This document shows positions 45,518-54,993 of a stretch of 64,000 bases of DNA, one piece after another. Every line of letters begins with the position of its first letter. Position 1 is the first letter of the stretch. A model generated the notes under the pieces. The model saw only the letters and a list, made by a program, of their open reading frames with translations, searched no databases and had not been told where the DNA came from. The DNA lies in contig NZ_JAEHFY010000018.1 in NCBI RefSeq assembly GCF_016623585.1, positions 39,022 through 103,021 of the forward strand, read 5' to 3'. A program made the position numbers and the translations under genes. Source of the stretch: Pedobacter segetis (GTDB lineage: Bacteria; Bacteroidota; Bacteroidia; Sphingobacteriales; Sphingobacteriaceae).

Positions 45518-46355
45518 ATCGAGAGGTTTTTTTAAGCTCTAAATTTAATCCATCCCAAGTATGTTGCTTAACCAAAATGTTTGGGTAGCTTTTATCAAAA
45601 TAGTAAACGTTAGTTTTTTGGGGGCTTAGCTGTACGATCACTTTCCAAGTTGATCTATTTGCCACATCATCTTTACCGTCGTTTACAGTTAGCTTTGCTT
45701 TATACGTTCTTAACTTGCCTATACGGTTGGTAATTTGGCTTTCTAATATTTCTGAATCAAAGGTTAAGCCTGCTTTAAAGTTTAATGCCCTTAAAGAATA
45801 ATGTAATTGATCTTCAAACAATATCATGGTTGATATTTTCCTATTGCCATCTCCCTCTTCATCAAAATAAGAGTGATAATCCATTAAATAATCTTTACCA
45901 TTGTTTAGGTATTCTTTAAAGGTATTACCGCACCATTCTTGCGAACTAGCTGTCATTTTATCCATTTCCCAAGGTTTATCAAAATAGAAAAACATAGAAG
46001 TAAGGTAATGATAAGGGTAATTTTCTGTTTGTAAACTGGCAAAAGCGTTAACCTTCATTATTTTGTACAAATCCTTACGCTCATAATCATCGGTTTTAAC
46101 CCTAAATTTTTTATTAAAATCTTCGGCAACGGTTATAAAGGTATATTCAAAATTACGCTGTTTGTTGTAAACCGTTTTTTGGGCATCGTAAACGGCAACT
46201 TCGGCCAAGCCATCGTACCATAATTTATTATTTGCCCATTGTGCATTAAAATATTGGCTTAAAGCCGATAGATCCTCTTTTTTATTACCATTATCTGATT
46301 TATTAGAGCAAGACATGAAAAGAAGAACTATTGGCACTAGGTTGTAAAATTTCAT
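45498..46355 (-). CDS. Lipoprotein of unknown function, partner of the GH113-like protein
   Basis: 285 residues with lipobox LFMSC (Cys near residue 16). The mature protein is mixed alpha and beta; it contains EVAVYDAQKTVYNKQRNFEY, WCGNTF and a C-terminal SRYAYWKH. I do not recognise a family. It may bind or modify the hydrolase's substrate, judged from the overlap of 20 bases with that gene. It is the first gene of the pair; 263 bases upstream hold nothing I recognise. Confidence 0.78.
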   Translation of the reverse strand: MKFYNLVPIVLLFMSCSNKSDNGNKKEDLSALSQYFNAQWANNKLWYDGLAEVAVYDAQKTVYNKQRNFEYTFITVAEDFNKKFRVKTDDYERKDLYKIMKVNAFASLQTENYPYHYLTSMFFYFDKPWEMDKMTASSQEWCGNTFKEYLNNGKDYLMDYHSYFDEEGDGNRKISTMILFEDQLHYSLRALNFKAGLTFDSEILESQITNRIGKLRTYKAKLTVNDGKDDVANRSTWKVIVQLSPQKTNVYYFDKSYPNILVKQHTWDGLNLELKKTSRYAYWKH

Positions 46356-46618
46356 TTTTATTTGTTTATGTTTTTATCACAAAAGTAAATATTAAAATAG
46401 CCGTGATCTAATTACTCATTTAAAAGAAACGATATTATTACGATCTAGATTTTTTTAATTAAATCTATGGTTTAATTAAGGTATAGATCAATAAAACATA
46501 AAGATGGATAAGATCGGTTAAACCGCTGAGGACCCAATTTTATATTAAATAAAGAAAACAAATTATTTAAAGAACCTACTTAAGCAAGGCTTATGTGGTT
46601 AGATGGATCATATATTGC

Positions 46619-47248
46619 TCAGTTGGTTGGTTCTGTTTGTAAAGAAACTTCGTTTTCTAAACTATGTACCCAGTTATCAAATAATTCTGTTTCAATTTTT
46701 ACCGCATGATTGGCATAGGTTTCCCACTTGGGAGAAAAGGATCTTAATTGATGTAACATTTCTTCTAAATGGCCTTCTTCTTCTAAAATGATGGATTTTA
46801 CCATTACTTTACTATCAGCAGCTGTTAAAACATCTTGATAAATAGGATACAATTCATCTGCCCTAACCTCTATGGCATAGGTAACCAATAAATAGGCGGC
46901 AAACCTAAGTTCTGCTCCTTTTAGTTGAAGTTCTTTTTTAAGATATTTACAAACTTGTACATCCAGGTTGTTTAGGTAATATTTACTAGCTTTTGGTGCC
47001 AATAAATATTGGTTTTGATAATCATCGCAAAAACCATCGCCTATTTTAGAGATTTGTTTCTTGAGGTAAAATGCGTGGCGATGCTCTTCGGCGGCGTGTT
47101 TTAAAATAATCAAGGTTACTTTTTCTTTATCTTCTGAAGCTGAAATTTTTCTTGCCCCCGCATTTTCCATAAAAGATAAGGTATTTAACCATTTTGCATG
47201 TAAAATATCATCATTTACAATGTTTGATAATGTTTCTTGGAGTTTCAT
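46619..47248 (-). CDS. Ferritin-like di-iron protein coupled to bioA
   Basis: 209 residues, mostly helical. The pattern of metal ligands is that of a four-helix di-iron protein: Glu in FMENAGAR, Glu and His in AAEEHRHAF, Glu in IEVRADELYP, and Glu and His in LEEEGHLEEM. It looks like a relative of MiaE-type oxygenases, not a ferritin. The start ATG is one base after the bioA stop, so translation is coupled. A role in biotin synthesis, or in iron or redox chemistry near it, is inference from this alone. Confidence 0.75.
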   Translation of the reverse strand: MKLQETLSNIVNDDILHAKWLNTLSFMENAGARKISASEDKEKVTLIILKHAAEEHRHAFYLKKQISKIGDGFCDDYQNQYLLAPKASKYYLNNLDVQVCKYLKKELQLKGAELRFAAYLLVTYAIEVRADELYPIYQDVLTAADSKVMVKSIILEEEGHLEEMLHQLRSFSPKWETYANHAVKIETELFDNWVHSLENEVSLQTEPTN

Positions 47249-47249
47249 C

Positions 47250-48515
47250 TTAAAATTTTGTTAGAGCTTCTCTTATTTGATCGTAAATATAATCCAAATC
47301 GGCATCTGAAATGCAATAAGGGGGCATTATATACAGAATGTTACCTAAAGGTCTTAAAATAATCCCTTTTTCTAAGAAAAAATTATAGAGTGTATTCCTT
47401 ATATTATTAAAATAAGAGGTTGCTTCAATATCCCAATCCATTGCGATGATGGTACCACATTGGCGCACATTTCTTAATTTAGGATGGCCTTCTATCTCTT
47501 TTTTGAAACTTTGGTGCTTTTTTGTGATCCTTTTTAGGTTTTCTTGGCTTTCTGGACTCATCAAAATATCAAAACTTGCGTTAGAAGCTGCACAGGCAAC
47601 CGGATTTGCGGTAAAAGAATGCCCGTGGAACAAAGTTTTTAATTTATCATCAGATAAAAAAGCATCGTAAATGGCTTGGGAGCAAGATGTAATCCCCAAG
47701 GGCATTGTACCACCCGTTAATCCTTTAGAAAAGCACATTAAATCTGCTTTATGCAGCAAATGGTCTGATGCGAAAAGTTTCCCGGTGCGCCCAAAACCTG
47801 TCATCACTTCATCTGCGATGGTCAAAACTTTTTCTTCTTTGCAATGAGCTAAAATTTGGTCTAGATCTTCGGCTTCGTACATCAACATCCCTCCTGCTCC
47901 TTGGATCAGGGGTTCAAATATGAAACAAGCTAATTCTGATTTGATTTCAGAGATTTGAGCTTTCAGTTCTTCAAGGTTTTCTTTATTCGGTAAATCAATA
48001 AACTCAACATCAAATAAAAGGGCATCAAAAGCTTTTGTAAAAGCGCTTCTAGCACTTACGGCCATCGCACCAAAAGTATCGCCATGGTAAGAATTTTTAA
48101 AAGCTAATATTTTTGTGCGATTTTGGCCTTGGTTGCTCCAAAACTGTAAACACATTTTTATCGCCACTTCTACAGCCGTAGAGCCGTTATCAGAATAAAA
48201 TATTTTTGCTTGGTTTTTTGGGATGATGCTCAACAGGTTTTCTGCCAATTTTACTGCTTGCGGATGTGTAAACCCAGCAAAAATAACGTGTTCTAAAACC
48301 TTTAACTGTTCAAAAACCTTTTGCGCAATGTACGGATGACTATGTCCGTGGATGTTTACCCACCAAGAAGAAACCGCATCTATCAGCTTTGTGCCATCTT
48401 GCGTATAAAGATAAACGCCTTCTCCTTTTACAATTGGGATTGGCTTATCTGCTGTTTTCATTTGTGTGTATGGATGCCAGATCGTATCTAAATCTCTGCT
48501 CACTAAATCGTTCAT
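47250..48515 (-). CDS. bioA: Adenosylmethionine-8-amino-7-oxononanoate aminotransferase
   Basis: 421 residues. It makes diaminopelargonate from KAPA in biotin synthesis, using SAM as amino donor and PLP as cofactor. Landmarks are WHPYTQMKT at the N terminus, DAVSSWWVNIHGHSHP, the PLP-binding Lys in FSKGLTGG, YHGDTFGAM and the DEVMTGFGRTG segment. No other bio gene is in the window. It lies in a minus-strand run with CDF, Nudix, DUF6922 and the ferritin-like gene, all within 0-21 bases of each other. Confidence 0.96.
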   Translation of the reverse strand: MNDLVSRDLDTIWHPYTQMKTADKPIPIVKGEGVYLYTQDGTKLIDAVSSWWVNIHGHSHPYIAQKVFEQLKVLEHVIFAGFTHPQAVKLAENLLSIIPKNQAKIFYSDNGSTAVEVAIKMCLQFWSNQGQNRTKILAFKNSYHGDTFGAMAVSARSAFTKAFDALLFDVEFIDLPNKENLEELKAQISEIKSELACFIFEPLIQGAGGMLMYEAEDLDQILAHCKEEKVLTIADEVMTGFGRTGKLFASDHLLHKADLMCFSKGLTGGTMPLGITSCSQAIYDAFLSDDKLKTLFHGHSFTANPVACAASNASFDILMSPESQENLKRITKKHQSFKKEIEGHPKLRNVRQCGTIIAMDWDIEATSYFNNIRNTLYNFFLEKGIILRPLGNILYIMPPYCISDADLDYIYDQIREALTKF

Positions 48516-48536
48516 TTATATTGCTTTATTTGATGT

Positions 48537-48854
48537 TTAAGAGTTCCAGTGTTGCTTTGTTAACTGTTTCTTTGTATAACATTTCAATTCAATAAAAGGA
48601 ATATCAAAAATAACAGAGACAAAATTCATATCCTTATCATTCAAATATGAAATTTCTTTTATGGCTTTCTTAACTTCTTCTAATCCATAAAAATTAAGAA
48701 TAAAATACCAATCATCTGGCCAACCTCTTTCTACAACCCTTTGTACAACCAGATTTCGCATTTTCAGAAAATCAAAGTCGCTCAAATTATATTCCCATAA
48801 AAGGTTATTGTTCAATTTAGCATTTGGATGTTCTATGTAATTATCGAAAAACAT
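48537..48854 (-). CDS. DUF6922-type small protein
   Basis: 105 residues. The core LLWEYNLSDFDFLKMRNLVV, then RVVERGWPDDWYFILNFYG and VKKAIKEI resembles the DUF6922 proteins common near small toxin-antitoxin or abortive-infection-like genes. The function is unknown, and no partner toxin is seen here. Its start touches the Nudix stop, and bioA follows 21 bases after its stop. Confidence 0.72.
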   Translation of the reverse strand: MFFDNYIEHPNAKLNNNLLWEYNLSDFDFLKMRNLVVQRVVERGWPDDWYFILNFYGLEEVKKAIKEISYLNDKDMNFVSVIFDIPFIELKCYTKKQLTKQHWNS

Positions 48855-49310
48855 TTACTTAATTTTATTCATCAATAGTTTTACAACATGCTTATCTGCT
48901 GGGAAAGTAACATCCTTTTCTCTTAAATTATTTAAAGGTAAAAACCTGAAACATTGTTTGCTTTCGCCGATTTGATCTTCAAAATCATACTCTTTTTGTA
49001 CAATTTTAAAATTAATACCTTCTAAAGGTTTAACCAAATAATAAACAGAAATTAATTGCCCTCCGTTACCAAAAGCCGATCTTATGAAGAAATCTGTGGT
49101 GTAAAAATGCCCTGTTACCTCTATTTTTAAATTACATTCTTCTAAAAATTCCCTCTTTAAAGCTTCTATCAATCCTTCGCCATATTCTAATCCGCCACCG
49201 GGGAATTTTATAAACCTAATGCCTCGTTCCTCTTCATCGCTCAATAAAATCTCATTTTTTTTATTGATGAGCAAGCCATAAACCCTGATGTTGAAATTTT
49301 TGTTTTCCAT
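48855..49310 (-). CDS. Nudix hydrolase
   Basis: 151 residues. The Nudix box is clear in GGGLEYGEGLIEALKREFLEE (REFLEEC at its end), binding the metal that activates hydrolysis of a nucleoside diphosphate linked to another group. The substrate is unknown. It starts 2 bases after the CDF gene stop and touches the DUF6922 gene, so it is part of the same run. Confidence 0.9.
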   Translation of the reverse strand: MENKNFNIRVYGLLINKKNEILLSDEEERGIRFIKFPGGGLEYGEGLIEALKREFLEECNLKIEVTGHFYTTDFFIRSAFGNGGQLISVYYLVKPLEGINFKIVQKEYDFEDQIGESKQCFRFLPLNNLREKDVTFPADKHVVKLLMNKIK

Positions 49311-49312
49311 GC

Positions 49313-50287
49313 TTACTCAAAATGTTTGTTGTTTTTGGTCACGTTTTGCAAGGTCCATTCAATATCTTTAGATTTTGGCTCCTGCCTAACCGGGCAATCT
49401 TTTTTATTACAATAATGGCAACATTGGGGGATACAAGGATCGGCGTGGATAAAAAACTCTGTCTCGGAATTTACGTTTTGATTGATGACCTTATCAATCT
49501 CTGATATTTCTTGATGTACTTTATTCAAATCGAAATAATAAGGCAGCGTTACATGGCAATCTATGTGTAGTTGCGAACCATATTTTTGGGTTCTAAGGTT
49601 ATGGATATCTATCCACGCATCTTTTCTGTTTTTGTTTAGGTAGGCTATGATCTCTCGGATGATCTTTACATCAGACTCGTCCATTAAACCACCTATTGAT
49701 TTACGGGTTAAGCTATAACCGTTGTAAATGATGTACAGCGCAATAAAAATGGATAAGACACTATCCAGCCAAAGAATTTTAGTAAGGTAAATTAACACCA
49801 AACCCAGTACTAAACCAGCACTACTGATCGCATCTGTGATTAAATGTTTACCATCCGCCTGCAGCGTGATAGAATTTAAAGACTTGCTTTTACTAACCAT
49901 ATACCAACCAAAAATCCCATTAACAAAACCTGTTATCGCAATTAGTATGGATCCTTGAAGTAAATCGTTAACTATTTGTGGATAAAACAAATTATAACAA
50001 GATTTTATGATGATGATGATACCAGCCAAAATGATTAAGCTTCCTTCTACAAAAGCAGAAAAGAACTCTATTTTACCATGCCCGTAGGGATGGTTTTGAT
50101 CTTTGGGCAATGCCGCTAAATAGATACTGTAAAATGCGAATGCACTTGCAATCACATTTACGATACTTTCTGCAGCATCTGTTAAAATGGCATTAGATTG
50201 GGTAATAAAATAAGCCCCAAACTTTATAACCATCAATAAGATACTGATGATCAAGGCAAAAAGTATTATTTTGATTTTTGGCTGCAA
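49313..50287 (-). CDS. Cation-diffusion-facilitator metal exporter
   Basis: 324 residues from TTG, the only usable start in the frame. Six transmembrane helices are seen (about 4-200), with the family features SNAILTDAAES, HPYGHGKIEFF and DAISSAGLV carrying the transport-site His and Asp. The C-terminal cytoplasmic domain is followed by a Cys-rich tail (HADPCIPQCCHYCNKKDCPVR), which may bind metal. It should export zinc, iron or manganese. It is the first gene of the five-gene run to the ferritin-like protein. Confidence 0.9.
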   Translation of the reverse strand: MQPKIKIILFALIISILLMVIKFGAYFITQSNAILTDAAESIVNVIASAFAFYSIYLAALPKDQNHPYGHGKIEFFSAFVEGSLIILAGIIIIIKSCYNLFYPQIVNDLLQGSILIAITGFVNGIFGWYMVSKSKSLNSITLQADGKHLITDAISSAGLVLGLVLIYLTKILWLDSVLSIFIALYIIYNGYSLTRKSIGGLMDESDVKIIREIIAYLNKNRKDAWIDIHNLRTQKYGSQLHIDCHVTLPYYFDLNKVHQEISEIDKVINQNVNSETEFFIHADPCIPQCCHYCNKKDCPVRQEPKSKDIEWTLQNVTKNNKHFE

Positions 50288-50428
50288 AAGAATTCTATTT
50301 GTGCAAACTTATAGAAATTATGGCAATAGCAGCCATCTGCCCATTATTTTATCGATAAAGAAAATCGGTTTATTGTGGTATAAAATTTATAAGCAATAAG
50401 AATAAAAATATATGGTTAAGATTAAAGC

Positions 50429-52918
50429 ATGTTAAAATACAACCAACAAAAATTTTTTAAGATGATAAAGGGTAAAATAATCATTGCCTTTTTATTGGCT
50501 TTTTTGGCCTTAATAACCGCTTGGTTGGTAAGCAAGTTTGTATTTGATAAAATGCTGACTAAAGTAGAAGAGATTTCTGCACCTAATGATAAGCTGAGGA
50601 TCGTAAACGATCTTTCTAACAAGGTATCTCTCTTAGATCAGCAACAGCGAAACCAAGCTATCAATCAATCTAAAAATTATAAACAGTTTTTTAAGAGCAG
50701 TAGGTCTATAAAATTAGGGCTCGATACTTTGGCCTTATTATATCAAGATGATTCGGCACAATTAAAAAGGATAAGATCCATTAAAAATTTATTGGCAGAA
50801 AGAGACCACCAGTTCTTAAAATATTTGAAAGTAAGGGAGTCTTTGGTTAATAATAAGTCTTTTTCTAAAGAAGTGGCAAAATTGAACGAGCTAGTAAACA
50901 CAAAAGTTTGGAAAGCAGATAGTACCGTTTATACCACAGAAGCCAAAACATCTACCAAAACCTTTTTGCCCGATAAAGAAAGCAAAAAGGGTTTTTTGAG
51001 CCGGTTATTCTCTAAAAAGGATGATGAAGGATATAAAATGGTGAGCGAAGAACTGAAAATTAAGAAGGACAGCTTAAATGCTTTTGCAGAAGACAGTATT
51101 TTATCAGATATGGAGAACTCTTTAAAATCGATTGAAATTGAACATCGGTTAAAAAGCAATCGGTTTTTAAAACAAGAGGCCAATTTATCTGAAGCCAATA
51201 ACGATTTAACCCTTAAAATGTTAAGCATTTTAGAAAAGGTAAAAAACGAAGTAGTGGCACAAATGAACTACAATGGTTTTACGGCAAAAAAAGTGGTAAA
51301 CAAAGGTATTTTGCAAATTACGGCAATATTGATCGTCTTTTTGGTCATCACTATTTTATTGCTTTACTTTATCCTTTCTGATATTACCAAAAGCAACAAA
51401 TACCGTACAGAGCTAGAGCTTGCAAAGGAAGAGGCAGAGTACCATGGAAAGGCGAAACAACGCTTTTTATCTAATATGAGCCACGAAATTAGAACGCCCT
51501 TGCAATCTATCATCGGTTATAGCGAGCAAATTTCGCTACAAAGCAACCCTGCCAAAAAAGATATTGAAGCCATAAAAAATTCTTCTAACCATTTGTTGCA
51601 GATCGTAAATGAGGTTTTAGATTACAACAGAATTATCTCTGGCGAATTTAATATCAAACCTGCATTGTTTGATATCGATAAATTGATCAAAGAAAGTGTG
51701 GAAGTTCTCCAAAACTTATCATATAAAAAATCTATTACCATTGATACCGACATCCAAATTCCTGAAAACTTTCAAGTTATTGGTGATGCCTTTAGATTGA
51801 AACAAATATTGTTTAACCTAATTGGAAATGCAATAAAGTTCACAAACCAAAATGGCCGTATAGATTTGATCGTAAAGTATAAATCTCAAAACAACGACAT
51901 TCATTTTTATTTTACCGTAAAAGACAATGGCATAGGTATTTCCAAGGATAACCTAAATAAAATATTTGATGAATTTCATCAGATAGCGCCTGATAACAAA
52001 CAAATTAATAACCAGAATGGAACCGGTTTGGGCCTATCTATCGTAAAGAAACTGGTAGAAAACCAACAGGGAAGTATAAACGTGAAGAGCAAGTTAAATG
52101 TTGGTTCTACTTTTATGGTTTATCTAAAATATCAAAAGGCTGATCAAAACCTTGATCAAACAAAAGGCAACAAAACTTTATCATTAAAAAAAGGTAAAGC
52201 TGTTTGGGTAATTGATGATGATCAGCTGATTTTAGATTTGTGTGCCATGATCTTTAAGAACCATCAGATCAACCATCGCTGTTTTACAAAGCCGCAGGAG
52301 GTTTTAAATGAAAAAGCAGATCTATCCGTGAAATATATCTTAATTGACATGAGATTGCCTCAATTATCTGGCACAGAATTATTTAAGATATTGAAACCCA
52401 AGTTTTCTAACGATGTTAGGTTTTACGCAATTACTGCCCAGGTTTTACCCGATGAAAGAGAAGATATTCTAAAAAACGGGTTCGATGGTTTGATAATGAA
52501 GCCGTTTAGAACAGAAGATCTATTAAAGATTTTTGAGCATGAACCTCAGATTGAGACTAAGCCAACGCCAATAGAAATCAATTTAGATCAGCTAAAGAAA
52601 ATGACTTTTGGCGATAAGGCCCAACTTAACAAAGTATTGAAAAGCTTTATAGAAAACTGCAAAGGAGATGAGCTATTATTGCAAGAAGCCCTTAGCAATG
52701 CAAACAAACCTGCAACAAGGTTGATCATCCATCGTTTGGCAGGAAGAATCTCACAAATGGGCTCAAAAAAACTAGCTGCCGATTACAGGAAATTTGAGTT
52801 AGAAATAGAATATTCTGATAAGATCAATTTAGCCCATCATCAAAAAACCAAAATATTGATAGGGCAATTACAATTATTGATGCAAACTTTAGAAAACAAA
52901 GATCATTCTATGCCATAA
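50429..52918 (+). CDS. Hybrid histidine kinase with receiver and Hpt domains
   Basis: 829 residues. Order: transmembrane helix (about 17-38), a periplasmic helical sensor (about 40-285), a second helix (about 289-313), HisKA with H352 in SNMSHEIRTPL, HATPase (with NAIKF, DNGIGI and GTGLGLSIVK), a receiver domain (AVWVIDDDQ, phosphoacceptor Asp in LIDMRLP, and FYAITAQ) and a C-terminal Hpt (IIHRLAGR with a conserved His). An internal phosphorelay is likely. An ATG 11 codons in would also give the first helix. Its end overlaps the convergent sigma-54 activator gene by 16 bases, and the two may be cognate. Confidence 0.93.
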   Translation: MLKYNQQKFFKMIKGKIIIAFLLAFLALITAWLVSKFVFDKMLTKVEEISAPNDKLRIVNDLSNKVSLLDQQQRNQAINQSKNYKQFFKSSRSIKLGLDTLALLYQDDSAQLKRIRSIKNLLAERDHQFLKYLKVRESLVNNKSFSKEVAKLNELVNTKVWKADSTVYTTEAKTSTKTFLPDKESKKGFLSRLFSKKDDEGYKMVSEELKIKKDSLNAFAEDSILSDMENSLKSIEIEHRLKSNRFLKQEANLSEANNDLTLKMLSILEKVKNEVVAQMNYNGFTAKKVVNKGILQITAILIVFLVITILLLYFILSDITKSNKYRTELELAKEEAEYHGKAKQRFLSNMSHEIRTPLQSIIGYSEQISLQSNPAKKDIEAIKNSSNHLLQIVNEVLDYNRIISGEFNIKPALFDIDKLIKESVEVLQNLSYKKSITIDTDIQIPENFQVIGDAFRLKQILFNLIGNAIKFTNQNGRIDLIVKYKSQNNDIHFYFTVKDNGIGISKDNLNKIFDEFHQIAPDNKQINNQNGTGLGLSIVKKLVENQQGSINVKSKLNVGSTFMVYLKYQKADQNLDQTKGNKTLSLKKGKAVWVIDDDQLILDLCAMIFKNHQINHRCFTKPQEVLNEKADLSVKYILIDMRLPQLSGTELFKILKPKFSNDVRFYAITAQVLPDEREDILKNGFDGLIMKPFRTEDLLKIFEHEPQIETKPTPIEINLDQLKKMTFGDKAQLNKVLKSFIENCKGDELLLQEALSNANKPATRLIIHRLAGRISQMGSKKLAADYRKFELEIEYSDKINLAHHQKTKILIGQLQLLMQTLENKDHSMP

Positions 52919-54234
52919 CGCTCTAATTTGGCATAAAGGGTTTTTCTATCGATATTTAGCATCTTAGCAGCCTTAGACTTATTGTATTTGGCCTTGTGCA
53001 GCGCATCAATGATCAAAGTTTTCTCGTTGCTCTCGTTATTGGCCTTTAAATCAGACCCTAAAGCTTTTGCTGGTTCATTAGCGGCAAAAAGCATCTCTTC
53101 TGGCAAGGCATCAATATCGGCGGTAGCTCCGGCAGTTAATAAAACCATTCTTTTGATCACGTTATTAAGTTCACGCAAATTCCCTGGCCAATCATACCTT
53201 AAGAGCAAGTTTTTGGTCTCTTTACTTACTTCTAAAACATTCCTATCCAATTCTTTATTTGCCAATTTTATAAAATGGGCAATAAACAATTTAAGGTCGT
53301 CGCTCCTATCCCTTAATGCTGGCAACTGGATCTTAAACTGGTTTAACCTATGGTAAAGGTCTTCCCTAAACTCTCCTTGCTGAATGCTATTTAACAAATC
53401 ATCATTAGTGGCCGTGATGATCCTTACGTCAACGGCAATCTGTTTGGTGCTGCCCAAAGGTTGGATAACTTTTTCTTGTAAAGCCCTAAGTAGCTTTACC
53501 TGTACCTCATAACTCAGGTTACCAACCTCATCCAAAAATAAAGTCCCGCCGTTTGCCACTTCAAACTGCCCCTTTTTATCTGTGATTGCACCTGTGAAAG
53601 CGCCCTTAATATGCCCAAATAATTCGCTTGCCGCTAAATCTTTAGATAATGCGCCACAATCTATAGAAATAAAGGGCTTTTTGCTTCGCTTGCTTTCGTT
53701 GTGCAAAGTCTGGGCGGCATATTCTTTCCCGGTACCGCTTTCGCCTTGTATAATTACAGACATATCCGTAGGTGCAACCAATGAAATATGTTGGTAAAGT
53801 TTCTTTGCAACGGCACTATTTCCCCTAATAAAATCTTCTTCTATAATGGTTTTTGAACTGAGATTTTTATCCTCTTTTTTTTCTAGCGCTTTTTTGATAG
53901 TTAGCAGAAGTTCATCTGGGTTTACGGGTTTTATGATATAATCAAAGGCACCTAATTGTATAGATTTTACGGCTGTTCTAACATCGTTAAAACTCGTCAT
54001 CATAATAATTGGGGTATTTAAACCTTTTTCCCTTACCAATTTTAAGATTTCTAAACCCGTCCCGTCTGGTAAACGGTAATCGATCAATAATAGATCAAAA
54101 CTTTCTTGCGTCAATAATCTTAACGAAGGTTGTATTTTGGGTACAAATGAGACTTGATGATCGTATTTACTTAAAAAACCCGATAAAAGTTCAGCAAAAG
54201 AAACATCATCCTCAACTATTAAGGTTTTAATCAT
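52903..54234 (-). CDS. Sigma-54-dependent response regulator (NtrC type)
   Basis: 443 residues: receiver domain (EDD at 8-10, phosphoacceptor Asp52 in IDYRLPDG, FDYIIKP), AAA+ domain (Walker A GESGTGKE, GAFTGA loop that contacts sigma-54, Walker B in TLFLDEVG), and a C-terminal Fis-type helix-turn-helix (KSKAAKMLNIDRKTLYAKLERYG). It activates promoters of an unknown regulon when phosphorylated. It is convergent with the hybrid kinase, overlapping by 16 bases, which suggests but does not prove that they are a pair. Confidence 0.95.
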   Translation of the reverse strand: MIKTLIVEDDVSFAELLSGFLSKYDHQVSFVPKIQPSLRLLTQESFDLLLIDYRLPDGTGLEILKLVREKGLNTPIIMMTSFNDVRTAVKSIQLGAFDYIIKPVNPDELLLTIKKALEKKEDKNLSSKTIIEEDFIRGNSAVAKKLYQHISLVAPTDMSVIIQGESGTGKEYAAQTLHNESKRSKKPFISIDCGALSKDLAASELFGHIKGAFTGAITDKKGQFEVANGGTLFLDEVGNLSYEVQVKLLRALQEKVIQPLGSTKQIAVDVRIITATNDDLLNSIQQGEFREDLYHRLNQFKIQLPALRDRSDDLKLFIAHFIKLANKELDRNVLEVSKETKNLLLRYDWPGNLRELNNVIKRMVLLTAGATADIDALPEEMLFAANEPAKALGSDLKANNESNEKTLIIDALHKAKYNKSKAAKMLNIDRKTLYAKLERYGIE

Positions 54235-54244
54235 CTTGTAAAAA

Positions 54245-54276
54245 TAAAAAAAGCCCCGTTAATTAGGGGCTTTTTT
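54245..54276. terminator. Bidirectional Rho-independent terminator
   Basis: AAGCCCC and GGGGCTT pair around an A/T loop, with T-runs on both strands. It ends the small secreted protein gene on the minus strand, just ahead of the sigma-54 activator gene. Confidence 0.88.
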
Positions 54277-54327
54277 AACATATAAACGAATGTTTAAGGT
54301 TAACCAACGTTTTAAATATGTTGTTTG

Positions 54328-54639
54328 TTATTCTGCTGGGGTACCGTCTGCGTTAATTTTTACAGAACCTGTTTTCTCTTCTTTTTTAACGTTTACTTGA
54401 TAGTAAGATTTTCCGCCTTCTTCCACTACCATAAAAGCCTCTGTTGGTGTCCAATCTTTATAAGCGTCAGATGCCAATGTTGCTTTAACCGGTGCTGGTA
54501 AATCTTCTAATTTAACAGGTGTGCTTTTAGTGCTATCAACCGTATTAACAATCGCGGATGATTGTTTTAGCTCTCCGGCCTGTACAGTTGCCAATCCTAC
54601 AAATGCTAATAATGCTGCTGACAAAATGATCTTTTTCAT
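54328..54639 (-). CDS. Small secreted protein of unknown function
   Basis: 103 residues with a signal peptide (1-21, KKIILSAALLAFVGLATVQA). The mature part (LPAPVKATLASDAYKDW, then FMVVEEGGKSYYQVNV) looks like a small PepSY- or BLIP-like periplasmic fold, with the motif LP-x2-V-x4-L followed by a tyrosine-rich strand. Probably periplasmic. It is a single gene, ended by a terminator. Confidence 0.78.
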   Translation of the reverse strand: MKKIILSAALLAFVGLATVQAGELKQSSAIVNTVDSTKSTPVKLEDLPAPVKATLASDAYKDWTPTEAFMVVEEGGKSYYQVNVKKEEKTGSVKINADGTPAE

Positions 54640-54869
54640 GATATTGAATTTTAAGTTTTAAAAATTTATTTGTTAATTATGATAAGCATTGCTTCAACAC
54701 AATGCCAATAGAATTACCAGCCATCAAAAAGCTTTAAATCAATTATTTATGAAATTTCAATGTTTTTAGGATTGTGGATATTCTCCACAGTTTGTTGGGA
54801 TAATCTACTATTTGCTGTTATTTAAAGTAGAGACGAATAATGATGATAACCGAACACCATAAATTTAAC

Positions 54870-54993
54870 ATGATCGGGGCGTTTAACACCTCGCCAGCTG
54901 GCGGATATATCTTATTTGCCTACTGCTTTACGCACAAGGGTCAAAAAAAAGCCTGCCCGAAAACAGGTGGTGATGCCGTTCCTATCGTTAACC
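54870..54993 (-). repeat. Structured interspersed repeat, copy D, reversed and extended
   Basis: On the minus strand it reads GTTAACGATAGGAACGGCATC, then a long inner part with hairpins (CCTG with CAGG), then GATATA, a palindrome CGCCAGCTGGCG, and GTGTTAAACGCC with CCCGAT. About 45 bases longer than copy C. It fills most of the 418-base gap between the small secreted protein gene and valS, next to the valS terminator. A 66-codon open frame here is part of the repeat, not a gene. Confidence 0.62.

Noticed and set aside
46619..50287. A biotin or thiamine riboswitch or BirA operator before bioA or the YnjBCD genes
   Set aside because: I looked for the conserved riboswitch core and for a palindromic operator and saw neither.
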